NCBI RefSeq assembly: GCF_037450285.1
Contig: NZ_JAQISN010000005.1
Span: 124,001 to 188,000 of the forward strand
Source of the DNA: Erwinia sp. SLM-02
GTDB taxonomy: Bacteria; Pseudomonadota; Gammaproteobacteria; Enterobacterales; Enterobacteriaceae
Direction: 5' to 3'
DNA: 64,000 nt
The position numbers were made by a program, and so were the translations under genes. The notes beneath the pieces were generated by a model. That model was not told where the DNA came from. It made no database searches and saw nothing but the letters and a program-made list of their open reading frames with translations. Positions 33,609-42,815 of the stretch are shown here, one piece after another. Numbering within the stretch: the first letter of the stretch is position 1; each line of letters opens with the position of its first letter.

Positions 33609-34697
33609 TTAGCGGCCTAATGCCTCAACGTAAAGGAACGCTTCGCGCAGGCTTTCCGGCGTAACGGGGATCGGCAATGCATGGATGGATTCCTTAGGCC
33701 GCAGGGTGTGTGCGATTACCGGATCGATCTGTGCCGGGTCGTTGACGTCCACGCCCAGCGCGGCCAGGGTGGTCGGCAGATTGAAGCGCTGATAGGCCGC
33801 AATCAACTGGCGAGTGGCGGCCTCATCGGCCAGCAGCGCGCACTGCACGAGAATGCCATAGGCCACCTTGGTGCCGTGCAGATACTGCGCCGTCTGCGGC
33901 AGAATCGTCAGGCCGTTATGCACCGCATGCGCCGCGGCAATACGCGTATAGCGCTCGCCCAGCCCGCCCACCATGCCGCCACCGGCAATAATGGCGTCAA
34001 TCACGTCCATGAAGTCCTGGCTCAGCTCCCCCCTCTGCTGGTCAGCCAGCGCGGCCTCACTCTGGCCCAGCAGCACGTCGCGCAGGGTGGCGGCGGTATC
34101 AATCCCCAGACGCACGGTCAGCGGCAGTTTGCTCGGCTCGGGTGCCAGCACCACGGCTTCATACCATTTCGCCAGCGTATCGCCGATCCCGGCCAGCAGG
34201 TATTCAACCGGTGCCTGCAGCAGGATCTCCGGCTCCACCAGCACCAGGTGATTCGCATCGTTGAAAATTTCATAGTGCGAGGCCTGGCCGGCGGCGTTGT
34301 ACCAGACCGAAAGCGGGGTCCAGGCGGCGCAGGTGGCGGCGATGGTTGGGATGGCAACGAACGGCAGGTTCAGGCGGCGGGCCAGCGCCTTGGCGGTATC
34401 CAGCAGCGCACCGCCGCCCACGCCAATCACCACCTGGCGGTCGTCACCGGCGACCTGCGCCAGTTCGGCCAGATCCGGGTCGGTACAGTGGCCGCCGTAC
34501 TGCAGATGGCGCGCACCGTTCTGCGAGAATGCAGCGGGCAGGAAAGGGCGCGCGGCGTCGATGGCGCGCTCGCCGTACAGCCAGACGGCCTGAGAAAGCT
34601 GCGCTTCACTGTAGAAGTCGGTCAGACGCGCCAGCGCGCCGGGATGAGAATAGTAGTTAGCGGGGCCGGGAACGACCTGAATTGCGGTAATGTCCAT
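33609..34697 (-). CDS. hcxA: Hydroxycarboxylate dehydrogenase A-like, iron-ADH/glycerol-dehydrogenase family
   Basis: A 362-residue protein from MDITAIQVVPGPANYY, the same length as E. coli YbdH/HcxA and very similar throughout as remembered: GDDRQVVIGVGGGALLDTAKALARRLNLPFVAIPTIAATCAAWTPLSVWYN and HGTKVAYGILVQCALL. HcxA reduces 2-oxo acids such as 2-oxobutyrate with NADPH. The open frame extends to 34748, but the homologous start is internal. It is divergent from a periplasmic binding protein gene with a 174-bp shared promoter region, so the two may handle one ligand. Confidence 0.88.
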   Translation of the reverse strand: MDITAIQVVPGPANYYSHPGALARLTDFYSEAQLSQAVWLYGERAIDAARPFLPAAFSQNGARHLQYGGHCTDPDLAELAQVAGDDRQVVIGVGGGALLDTAKALARRLNLPFVAIPTIAATCAAWTPLSVWYNAAGQASHYEIFNDANHLVLVEPEILLQAPVEYLLAGIGDTLAKWYEAVVLAPEPSKLPLTVRLGIDTAATLRDVLLGQSEAALADQQRGELSQDFMDVIDAIIAGGGMVGGLGERYTRIAAAHAVHNGLTILPQTAQYLHGTKVAYGILVQCALLADEAATRQLIAAYQRFNLPTTLAALGVDVNDPAQIDPVIAHTLRPKESIHALPIPVTPESLREAFLYVEALGR

Positions 34698-34871
34698 GAT
34701 ATTCCTTAGCGTTTCTTTGCTCCTATCCTGCTGTAGAGCCTTTACCACAGGCTAATACTTTTTTTGTAGTTACTTATTCCTTTTACTTCTTTGTCAGTCA
34801 GTTACAGGCATGAAAAAGTGACTTATCGTGCCGTTTATTCTTTAGTTTACTTTTTTACACAGGGATCTCTG

Positions 34872-35936
34872 ATGAAACCAATTTTTTCCGTACTGGCTCT
34901 GTTCGTTGCCAGCGCTCTGCCCGTCCATGCCGCCACGCCGACTCCGGTACCGGAGAAAATTGCCAGCCACGACGGTCCGGTGCGCATCGCCGTGATCCGT
35001 AACCTGGGTTCCGACGATAACACCACCCAGTTTGTGCAGGGTGCCATCCAGCAGGGTAAAGCGCTGGGCTTTAAGGTCAGCACCTTTTTAACCAACGGTG
35101 ACGATGCCAAATTCCAGGATTTCGTTAACCAGGCGATCAGCCAGAAATATGACGGGATCATTCTGTCGCAGGGCCGCGCGCCGTATGCCGCGCCGCTGAT
35201 TAAAAAGATCGTCGACAGCGGCATTGCGGTGTCGGTGTTTGATACCTCCGTTGACGGCACCATCCCGGGCGCCACCGTTACCCAGCAGGACGATGCCTCC
35301 CTGACCAAACTCTCCTTCGGCCAGCTGATTCAGGATCACAACGGCAAAGCCAACATCATCAAGCTGTGGGTCGCCGGTTTCCCACCGATGGAACGTCGCC
35401 AGGCCGCCTACAAGCAGCTGCTGCAGGAAAACCCGGGCATCCACGAGCTGGAATCCGTCGGTGCCGTTTCTTCTGACGTGCAGGGCGATACCGCCAATAA
35501 GGTGGGCGCGCTGCTGGCCAAATACCCGAAAGGGAAAGTGGATGCGATCTGGGGAACCTGGGATGCCTTCAGCCAGGGCGCGCTGAAAGCGCTGAAAGAA
35601 AATGGCCGTACCGAAATCAAACTCTACAGCATTGACGTCTCCAACCAGGATCTGCAGCTGATGCGTGAAGCCGGCAGCCCATGGAAAGTCACCGCGGCGG
35701 TCGATCCGAAACTGATCGGTGCCACCAACGTGCGCCTGGTCGCGCTGAAGCTGGCGGGTGAAGCCACGCCGGACAGCTACGAATTCAAAGCCACCACCAT
35801 TCCGCAGGCGCTGCTGGCAGCCCAGCCGGGTCCGGTTAACGTGGCGGGCCTGAGCAAAATCATCCCGGGCTGGGGCCAGACCGAAGACTTCGTCGCGCCG
35901 TGGTTTGCCACCCTGGAAGCGAAATACAAAAAGTAA
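34872..35936 (+). CDS. Orphan periplasmic sugar-binding protein (RbsB-like)
   Basis: A 354-residue protein starting MKPIFSVLALFVASALPVHA (signal peptide cut near AATPTPV). AGGGA precedes the ATG. The body is a type I binding fold (RIAVIRNLGSDDNTTQFVQGA and IDAIWGTWDAFSQGALKALKENG-like segments). No permease or ATPase gene lies beside it; the next gene encodes a beta-propeller. It could serve the importer at 3-7 kb, a transporter elsewhere, or a chemoreceptor. Confidence 0.88.
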   Translation: MKPIFSVLALFVASALPVHAATPTPVPEKIASHDGPVRIAVIRNLGSDDNTTQFVQGAIQQGKALGFKVSTFLTNGDDAKFQDFVNQAISQKYDGIILSQGRAPYAAPLIKKIVDSGIAVSVFDTSVDGTIPGATVTQQDDASLTKLSFGQLIQDHNGKANIIKLWVAGFPPMERRQAAYKQLLQENPGIHELESVGAVSSDVQGDTANKVGALLAKYPKGKVDAIWGTWDAFSQGALKALKENGRTEIKLYSIDVSNQDLQLMREAGSPWKVTAAVDPKLIGATNVRLVALKLAGEATPDSYEFKATTIPQALLAAQPGPVNVAGLSKIIPGWGQTEDFVAPWFATLEAKYKK

Positions 35937-35946
35937 GGACGATACC

Positions 35947-37191
35947 GTGTCAGACAGTTTACCGACCCCGGAATTCAGCCGGAACATGCGCCTGATTGGT
36001 CACAGCGACCAGGGCGGCCGGCCGGACGGTGTGCAGGTGATGGTTCATCGTGGCTATGCCTACGTCGGCCATATGGTGTCCTCCGGCTTTTCGATTATTG
36101 ATGTCCGTGATGCGAAAAATCCGCGGCCGGCAGGTTATATTGCCGCGCCGCCGGGAACGTGGAACGTGCATCTGCAGGCGCATGACGATCTGCTGCTGGT
36201 AATCAACGCCCGCGACCTGTTTGCCGACGTGCGTTTTGCCGATGAGAAGGTCTATTACACCCGCTCGGTGGGCGAAACGGTCAGCGATGTGCAGGACCGG
36301 GGCTGGAGCGCCGGACTGCGCATTTTTGATATCTCGATCCCCGATCGTCCGCGCGAAATCAGCTTCCTGCCGCTGAACGGCATCGGCATTCACCGCATCT
36401 GGTACGTGGGCGGCCGCTGGGCCTATGTTTCCGCACTGCTGGACGGGTTTACCGACTATATTTTCCTGACCATCGACCTCGCCAATCCGCAGAAGCCGGA
36501 AGTGGCAGGCCGCTGGTGGCTGCCGGGCATGAACGCCGCAGAGGGCGAGCAGCCGGACTGGCCGGAAGGTAAACGCTATGCGCTGCATCATGCGATTATC
36601 AGCGGCGATACCGCCTACGGCAGCTGGCGTGACGGCGGCCTGACGCTGCTGGACGTCAGCGACCGCAGTCAGCCGACGCTAATCAGCCACCGCAACTGGA
36701 GCCCGCCGTTCGGTGGCGGAACGCATACCGCGCTGCCGCTGCCGGATCGCGATCTGCTGGTGGTGCTGGACGAAGCGGTGCTGGATAACCAGGAAGACGG
36801 GGAGAAGCATATCTGGCTGTTTGATATTCGCGAACCGTCCAATCCGATCAGCATTTCGACCTTCCCGCAGCCGGGTGAAATCGACTACGTGGCGAAAGGG
36901 GCGCACTTTGGTCCGCATAACCTGCATGAAAACCGCCCGGGCAGCTTTGTCAGCTCATCGCTGATCTTTGCCACCTGGCAGAATGCGGGCGTGCGCGCCT
37001 ACGACATCAGCAATCCGTATCAGCCGGTGGAAACCGGTGCGCTGGTGCCCGCCGCGCCGGCGAAAATGATGGATACCCGTCCGGGGCGCCCGCAGGTGAT
37101 CCAGTCCTGTGATGTGTTTGTGGATGCCGCAGGGATTATCTACAGCACCGACTATAACGGCGGGCTGTCGATTATTGAGTATTTCGGCTAA
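35947..37191 (+). CDS. LVIVD-repeat beta-propeller protein
   Basis: A 414-residue protein with GTG start, 10 bp after the binding-protein stop and with AAGGA before it. Repeats of the type YAYVGHMVSSGFSIIDVRDAKNPR, LRIFDISIPDRPREI, LTLLDVSDRSQPTLI and VRAYDISNPYQPVETG mark at least five propeller blades. There is no signal peptide at the chosen start. The family has no agreed function. Coupling to the sugar-binding protein suggests they act on the same compound. Confidence 0.8.
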   Translation: MSDSLPTPEFSRNMRLIGHSDQGGRPDGVQVMVHRGYAYVGHMVSSGFSIIDVRDAKNPRPAGYIAAPPGTWNVHLQAHDDLLLVINARDLFADVRFADEKVYYTRSVGETVSDVQDRGWSAGLRIFDISIPDRPREISFLPLNGIGIHRIWYVGGRWAYVSALLDGFTDYIFLTIDLANPQKPEVAGRWWLPGMNAAEGEQPDWPEGKRYALHHAIISGDTAYGSWRDGGLTLLDVSDRSQPTLISHRNWSPPFGGGTHTALPLPDRDLLVVLDEAVLDNQEDGEKHIWLFDIREPSNPISISTFPQPGEIDYVAKGAHFGPHNLHENRPGSFVSSSLIFATWQNAGVRAYDISNPYQPVETGALVPAAPAKMMDTRPGRPQVIQSCDVFVDAAGIIYSTDYNGGLSIIEYFG

Positions 37192-37223
37192 GCACCGCGT
37201 TTTACTCATGGTCGAAATTTAAC

Positions 37224-37247
37224 AGCGGGCAGATGCCCGCTTTTTTA
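37224..37247 (+). terminator. Rho-independent terminator after the LVIVD gene
   Basis: A 7-bp stem AGCGGGC with loop AGAT is followed by T6, 33 bp after the stop codon. Confidence 0.88.
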
Positions 37248-37321
37248 TAACAGGCTCAGGCTATTCTGACCTGCCCGGTCAGCGCGACGTATTATGCTGC
37301 ACTGAGCTTTTACGCGGTGGC

Positions 37322-38164
37322 TTACTGCGTAAAGCGCAGGGCCAGCTGGAAAGCGTGCCGGGCATCAACCCGGACGCCACGCCGATCCTCGTGGAAGGGG
37401 ATCCCGCTCTGAGACAGGCTGTTTTTTACCTGTTCCAGCGAGGTGCTGTGCAGGCTCAGCGCCACCATTCTGGCCGTGCCGTTGTAGTCGTCCGACAGCG
37501 TGCCGAACTCGGCTTTCGCCGCCTCCGTCGGCACAAAGCGTATCCGCGCAACACCCGCATCGATGATCCGCTCACCGCTTTCCGTCTCCTGCAGCGTCAC
37601 GGCAGGGAACAGCTGCAGATAAACCTCGGCGGCCTGCCCGGGATGCTCTGCGGCGATAACGAATTCGCGGATCTGCGTAACGCCGTTCGGATGCGCCTGC
37701 CAGTCTTCCTGCCAGACCGCGTCTGGCGTCAGATGCTGACAAAAGAAGCTGCGGCCGTTCGGCACGCGATCGGCGTGCAGCCTGACGGTACGAAAGCGGG
37801 CTTCCGTTTCACTGCCGTCCGGCAGGGTGACCGGGCGGAAAAACGACCCCGGTGGCGTATCGGCCAGCTGCTGCTGCTGAAGGTGCTGGTACACCGCATC
37901 GGCATCGCTGGTTTTCCACACCAGCCCCGAAAGGCCGATCGGCGACTGCCAAAGATCGCGGCGCAGATTGCCGCGTTCAGGCTCATAACCGAGCAGTTCA
38001 AGGTAGTTATTGTTGAAAATCGCCAGGTGATTGCTTGAACCGAGCGAATGGTGACCTCGTTCAGTCAGCTGGAAACCAAGACGCTGAAACAGCGCCGCCG
38101 CCTCATCCAGCTGCGGGCCGACGTTGATCACCACGTGATCCAGTGCGGGTTGCGGGTGTGACAT
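37322..38164 (-). CDS. VOC/glyoxalase-superfamily protein
   Basis: A 280-residue two-module VOC protein: PALDHVVINVGPQLDEAAALFQRLGFQLTERGHHSLGSSNHLAIF at the N-terminus (putative metal His in DHV) and a second module around residue 165 (IREFVIAAEHPGQAAEVYLQLFP). VOC proteins are metal-dependent lyases, dioxygenases or isomerases, or binding proteins. It is 43 bp downstream of the CMD-type gene and probably ends the importer operon 37322-45396. Confidence 0.8.
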   Translation of the reverse strand: MSHPQPALDHVVINVGPQLDEAAALFQRLGFQLTERGHHSLGSSNHLAIFNNNYLELLGYEPERGNLRRDLWQSPIGLSGLVWKTSDADAVYQHLQQQQLADTPPGSFFRPVTLPDGSETEARFRTVRLHADRVPNGRSFFCQHLTPDAVWQEDWQAHPNGVTQIREFVIAAEHPGQAAEVYLQLFPAVTLQETESGERIIDAGVARIRFVPTEAAKAEFGTLSDDYNGTARMVALSLHSTSLEQVKNSLSQSGIPFHEDRRGVRVDARHAFQLALRFTQ

Positions 38165-38207
38165 TTATCGCTCCTGTGAAAAGGGGAGCATGCGCTCCCC
38201 CGTCAAT

Positions 38208-39311
38208 TCAGACGGTTTCGGTGTACGGCTCGCCGAGGGTCAGCATCAGGCGGTTGGCCCAGGCGAAGAACGCCGTTGACTGTATAAGGTCCACCAGCTC
38301 CAGCTCGCCCAGCCCCTGTTCGCGCAGCACCGTCAGCTGCTGAACGCTGGCGGTTGGCGGTGTGGCGGAAAGTGAAGCGGCCAGGTCGATCAGCGCCAGC
38401 CAGCGCGGGGACTGATCCACCGCCAGCGGTTTACCGGGGGCCGTATCTATCAGGCGCTGAACGTCTTCCGGCTGTTTTGACAGCTGCGCGGCCTTGCGGG
38501 CGTGAACCGAGGCGCAGAAGATACAGCCGTTAACCTTACTGGCGACGGTGGCGGCCAGCTCACGCTCCTTGCGAGGCAGCCCGCCGGAGGTGAAGAAGAT
38601 CCCTTTATCGGCCAGCGTGCGCTGCTCCAGCAGCGGCAGATTGCGGGCCAGCAGGCGGAAGTAATCAGAATCGGTGTGGCCGAATTTGGCCAGCGTGGCT
38701 TTTTCCAGCGCGTTGAACTCGGCCAGCGGTTTGGCCGCCAGCCACGGCTCCCAGCCCAGTTCCTCGCGGGTAAACGCCGGTGGCGCATTTTTCCCGCTCA
38801 GGGTCTGCGGTTCGGTGCGCCAGGCGGCCGCGGTCACCGGCTGTGCGCTGGCCGCCGAACCGTTCTCGCCGTTCAGCAGGCGATAGCCGCGCAGCAGACG
38901 GCTCTGGAAGCTGATAAACGCCACCAGCTGAGAGAGGGTCACGATGGCTTCTTTACTCCATCCCGCCTGCTCCAGCGCCTGCAGATGTGACGGTTCGGCG
39001 CTCGCCGGTTTAAAGGTCAGCAGCTCGGCGTGTGCCAGCGCGGAGGCCAGTCGATCCTCCTGCGGGGCCGTGGTGATCCGTCCGGCATAGTGCGCCGCCA
39101 GCGATTCTTCGCCGTGCCAGCGGGCAATCTGCTCTGCCAGCGCCACGCGCAGGGAGAGCGGGAAGTCGCCTGAATCATTGCCGCTGAACAGCACGTCATA
39201 GCTGCCCTGGGTATGCGTGGTGGCCGCTTCGCGGGTCAGGCGGGCTTCTGCCAGCGGGCTGTCTGCCGCAATGTCGGCCAGTTTATGCAGTAAATCCTGA
39301 GACTGAGTCAT
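38208..39311 (-). CDS. Fused CMD-domain/alkylhydroperoxidase-domain protein
   Basis: A 367-residue protein with two AhpD-like helical domains. The C-terminal one (about residues 200-350) carries the redox motif NGCIFCASVHARKA; the N-terminal one (about 20-150) has the fold pattern LSQLVAFISFQSRLLRGYRLL but no cysteines. In related clusters two separate genes encode these (Avi_7170 and Avi_7169 types), so this looks like a fusion. It overlaps the monooxygenase gene by 4 bp, in line with a role beside an oxidative step. Confidence 0.8.
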   Translation of the reverse strand: MTQSQDLLHKLADIAADSPLAEARLTREAATTHTQGSYDVLFSGNDSGDFPLSLRVALAEQIARWHGEESLAAHYAGRITTAPQEDRLASALAHAELLTFKPASAEPSHLQALEQAGWSKEAIVTLSQLVAFISFQSRLLRGYRLLNGENGSAASAQPVTAAAWRTEPQTLSGKNAPPAFTREELGWEPWLAAKPLAEFNALEKATLAKFGHTDSDYFRLLARNLPLLEQRTLADKGIFFTSGGLPRKERELAATVASKVNGCIFCASVHARKAAQLSKQPEDVQRLIDTAPGKPLAVDQSPRWLALIDLAASLSATPPTASVQQLTVLREQGLGELELVDLIQSTAFFAWANRLMLTLGEPYTETV

Positions 39312-40339
39312 ACGGTTTCCTTGAGGTTCTGTACGGTAACGGCCGGTCGCCAGCCCAGCGCCGGAGCGACGTCGGTGGCCAGCAGCTCGATAGAGGTCAA
39401 AATATGCTGATGCGGGGGATCGATAGAGTGCACCTGGAACGAAATATCGGTCACGCGCGGCAGGGTAGTGTCCTGACGCAGCGAGGCGATAACCTGCTCC
39501 GGCGTGCCGAGGTGAGCATCAAAGGCGGCAAGATAGTCATCCAGGGTATCGCCCGGCACGACGTGCCCGGCGGCGCGATGCTGCTCCGCCTGTGCGGTGA
39601 GCCCCGGCAGGGCCAGGCGGCGGGCTTCATGACCGTCGCGGCTGACAAACGCCGTGCGTGAAGCCAGAATGCGCGGTTCAATCCCGGGCGGCAGCGCCTC
39701 CAGATAGGCATCGATCAGCGGGTTCTGAATCGCATCCAGCGGCAGCGACGGCTGGCCCGCCGGGCGCGGCTGGGTGCGCGACAGCATCAGCCCGTGACCT
39801 GCGGTCCCGGCCCGTGCGGCCCCGGCAACCGAGAACGTGGCCTGCCAGAGACGCCCGGCCAGCTGCGGCGCGGCCGGATACAGTCGGTTATCCTCATGGG
39901 CCAGCGGCGCGTTGCCCCAGGCCTGCAGCAGCGTGTCCAGATTGGCCGAGAACGCCTCGGCGCGCTGCTCGAAGGTCAGATCGAACGGCAGGAAAGAGGT
40001 GGGCGTGCCGCCGGACCCCAGCCCCAGCTCAAGGCGGTGGTGGCTCAGCAGATCGAGCACGGCAGCATCTTCCGCCACCCGCAGCGCGTTCTCCATCGGC
40101 AGAGTGATAATCGCCGTGCCCAGACGAATACGCGAGGTCTGCGCCGCCACGCTGGCGAGGAACAGCAGCGGGGAGGGCAGGCCGCCCTCGTGTTCATGGA
40201 AGTGGTGCTGGGCGACCCAGGCGGTATCGAATCCCCAGCGTTCGGCGTGCTGAATCTGCAGCGTGGCCAGGTGATAGCGTTCCTGCGCGCTGGTTTTGTC
40301 CAGCAGGCGGGTGAAAAATCCAAGACGTTTAGCGGTCAT
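39308..40339 (-). CDS. FMN-dependent luciferase-like monooxygenase
   Basis: A 343-residue LLM protein of the type linked to TIGR04028 importers. Landmarks: GFFTRLLDK, WGFDTAWVAQHHFHEHEGGLPSPLLFLASVAAQTSRIRLGTAIITLPMENALRVAEDAAVLDLLSHHRLELGLGSGG over residues 35-110. It should oxidise an imported organic molecule with FMNH2 and O2. It overlaps both neighbours by 4 bp; no reductase gene is near. Confidence 0.88.
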   Translation of the reverse strand: MTAKRLGFFTRLLDKTSAQERYHLATLQIQHAERWGFDTAWVAQHHFHEHEGGLPSPLLFLASVAAQTSRIRLGTAIITLPMENALRVAEDAAVLDLLSHHRLELGLGSGGTPTSFLPFDLTFEQRAEAFSANLDTLLQAWGNAPLAHEDNRLYPAAPQLAGRLWQATFSVAGAARAGTAGHGLMLSRTQPRPAGQPSLPLDAIQNPLIDAYLEALPPGIEPRILASRTAFVSRDGHEARRLALPGLTAQAEQHRAAGHVVPGDTLDDYLAAFDAHLGTPEQVIASLRQDTTLPRVTDISFQVHSIDPPHQHILTSIELLATDVAPALGWRPAVTVQNLKETV

Positions 40340-41958
40340 GCGGTGTCCTTTACGCGAGTCAAAACGGGTATGGCGGCAATCAGTTCGCGGGTGTAGTCGC
40401 TGGCGGGGCGGTTAAACACCCCGGCGGTATCGCCATAGTCAATCTGCTGCCCGGCGCGCAGCACGGAAACGCTGTGCGCCAGCTGCCGGACCGTGGCGAG
40501 GTCGTGTGAAATAAACAGGTAGCTCAGGCCCAGCTCCTGCTGCAGCTGCAGCAGGAGGCTGAGGATCTGCGCCTGAATGGTGACATCCAGCGCCGAGGTG
40601 GCTTCATCCAGCACCAGGATCTGCGGGCGCAGGATCAGCGCACGGGCAATCGCCACGCGCTGGCGCTGGCCGCCGGAAAGCTCATGCGGTTTGCGGTCCA
40701 GCAGGGCCAGCGGCAGCGCCACGCGGGTCGCCGCTTCTTCTACACGCTGGCGGCGTTCCTGCTGGCTGAGCGGTTCGTAGTTCAGCAGCGGTTCCTCAAT
40801 CACCCGGTACAGGGTCTGTGACGGGTCGAGTGAGGCAAACGGGTTCTGATACACCAGCTGGATCTTACGGCGCAGCTGGCGCAGGGCTTCCCCGCGCAGC
40901 GAGGAGGCATCAATGCCGTCAATCACCACCCGGCCGCTGTCCGCCTGCTGGAAGCCAAGCAGAATGCGGGCGAGGGTGGTTTTGCCCGACCCGGACTCGC
41001 CGACCAGGGCATGGGTGGTGCCGCGCCGGACGCTGAACGACACATTTTTCAACGCCTGGAAACCTTCGCCCTTGCCGAGGGAGAAATATTTGTTCAGGCC
41101 GATGATTTCTACCGCCGGCTGGGAAAACTGCTGCTGCTGAGTCGGGGCGAAACTGCCGCCGGTCAGCGCGGGCGCATCGGCGAACAGCTGGCGGGTATAG
41201 GCATCCTGCGGCGAATGGACAATCGCTTCCGCGCTGCCCTGCTCGCGGATCTCGCCGTGGCGGAAGACCAGAATGCGATCGGAACGCGCTGCCGCCACGG
41301 CCAGGTCGTGGGTGACGAACAGCACCGCAGTACCTGATTCACGCCGTAATTCGTCAATCAGGTCGAGAATGCGTTTCTGTACGGTGACATCCAGCGCGCT
41401 GGTGGGTTCATCGGCGATAATCAGCGCCGGTTTCAGTGCAATGGCGATGGCAATCAGCACCCGCTGCTTCATGCCGCCGGAAAGCTGGTGCGGATACTGC
41501 TGCGCGCGCTGTTCGGGATGCGACAGCCCGACGCGCTTCAGCAGCGCCACCACGCGCTCGCGGCGCTGCTGGCGGGATAACGGTTCGTGCAGCAGCAGGA
41601 TCTCTTCCACCTGTGCGCCAATGGTTTTTACCGGGTTCAGCGAGCTGCCTGGATCCTGCGGGATCAGGCTGATGGCGGCGCCGCGAATGCCGTCCAGCCG
41701 CTTCTGCGACCAGTGGGTGATCTCCACGCCGTTCAGCCAGATTTGCCCCGCCTCCCGCACGGCGTTATCCGCCAGCAGGCCGATAATCGACTGCGCGGTA
41801 GTGGTTTTACCGGAGCCGGACTCGCCGACCAGCGCCACCACCTCGCCCCGCTCCACGCTGAATGACACGTTGTGGATCACGCGTTTTTGCTCACCGCCGC
41901 TGCGGTAGGCGATGCTCAGATTGCTCACCCTGAGCACCGGCTGGGTTGTTTCGCTCAT
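40336..41958 (-). CDS. Dipeptide/nickel-type ABC transporter, fused double ATPase
   Basis: A 540-residue protein starting MSETTQPVLRVSN; its ATG overlaps the permease stop by 4 bp, so the longer frame to 42045 is not used. Two full cassettes are present: Walker A GESGSGKTT in each (near residues 38 and 320), signatures LSGGMKQRV and LSGGQRQRV, and LIIADEPTSALD with LVLDEATSALD. It is thus a DppD-DppF fusion, as in YliA/GsiA-like systems. It drives uptake through the 41955-43756 permeases. Confidence 0.93.
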   Translation of the reverse strand: MSETTQPVLRVSNLSIAYRSGGEQKRVIHNVSFSVERGEVVALVGESGSGKTTTAQSIIGLLADNAVREAGQIWLNGVEITHWSQKRLDGIRGAAISLIPQDPGSSLNPVKTIGAQVEEILLLHEPLSRQQRRERVVALLKRVGLSHPEQRAQQYPHQLSGGMKQRVLIAIAIALKPALIIADEPTSALDVTVQKRILDLIDELRRESGTAVLFVTHDLAVAAARSDRILVFRHGEIREQGSAEAIVHSPQDAYTRQLFADAPALTGGSFAPTQQQQFSQPAVEIIGLNKYFSLGKGEGFQALKNVSFSVRRGTTHALVGESGSGKTTLARILLGFQQADSGRVVIDGIDASSLRGEALRQLRRKIQLVYQNPFASLDPSQTLYRVIEEPLLNYEPLSQQERRQRVEEAATRVALPLALLDRKPHELSGGQRQRVAIARALILRPQILVLDEATSALDVTIQAQILSLLLQLQQELGLSYLFISHDLATVRQLAHSVSVLRAGQQIDYGDTAGVFNRPASDYTRELIAAIPVLTRVKDTA

Positions 41959-42815
41959 CGGCGGCCCCCTGAATAATGATGGCTGATGCGGTTGGCGGCC
42001 AGTACCACCAGCACCACGACAATGCCCGGGAAGGTGGTCAGCCACCAGGCGGTAGAAATGTAGTTACGCCCCTCGGCGATCAGCAGCCCCCACTCCGGGG
42101 TCGGCGGCGGGGTACCGTAGCCGAGGAAGCTGAGCGTGGAAATCGCCAGAATGGCGCTGCCGAACTGCAGCGCGGAAAACGCCAGCACCGGCGTCAGCGA
42201 GTTGGGTAAAATGTGCCGCCACAGCACCGCGAAGAAGGTGCCGCCGCTGCCGTAAGCCGCCTCAACGTATTCGGAGTGGCGCACGCGAACCACCTCAGAG
42301 CGGGCGAGGCGGGCGAAGTTGGCGATGGAGGTGATCCCCACCGCAATCGCGGCGTTAACGGTGCCGAAGCCGAGCAGGATAATAATGCTCAGGGAGAGCA
42401 GCAGGCCGGGAATCGCCAGCAGCACGTCCACCAGCCGCATCACCACGCTTTCGCTGCGCCCGCCCAGTGCCCCCGCGATCACGCCGAGTAGCGTACCCAC
42501 CGTCAGGCCGAGCGCCACGGCAACCAGCGCGCCGCTCAGCGAGTGGGATGCGCCCCAGACGATGCGCGCATACAGATCGCGCCCCAGCTGGTCGGTGCCG
42601 AGCCAGTGCCCGGCCTGCGGTGCCAGGCGCTGCGCCCCCGCTACGCCTTCGGTGGCGCTCCAGTCGGTAAACCAGCCGGGAAACAGCGCCCAGAGAATGG
42701 CAATGGCGATCGTCAGCCAGGCCAGCACCAGCCCCGGACGGAACTGCCGTGGCAGGATGTTGCGCCAGTGCAGGCCGCGCGTTTTGTGTGTGCTGTTCAA
42801 ATCGGCGAGGCTCAT
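41955..42815 (-). CDS. Peptide-type ABC transporter permease (DppC family)
   Basis: A 286-residue inner-membrane protein. The family start (LAWLTIAIAILWALFPGWFTDW), the LGTDQLGRDLYARIVWGASHSL motif near residue 92 and the EAA loop EAAYGSGGTFFAVLWRHILPNSLTPV are clear. It overlaps the DppB-type permease gene by 4 bp. Confidence 0.92.
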   Translation of the reverse strand: MSLADLNSTHKTRGLHWRNILPRQFRPGLVLAWLTIAIAILWALFPGWFTDWSATEGVAGAQRLAPQAGHWLGTDQLGRDLYARIVWGASHSLSGALVAVALGLTVGTLLGVIAGALGGRSESVVMRLVDVLLAIPGLLLSLSIIILLGFGTVNAAIAVGITSIANFARLARSEVVRVRHSEYVEAAYGSGGTFFAVLWRHILPNSLTPVLAFSALQFGSAILAISTLSFLGYGTPPPTPEWGLLIAEGRNYISTAWWLTTFPGIVVVLVVLAANRISHHYSGGRR

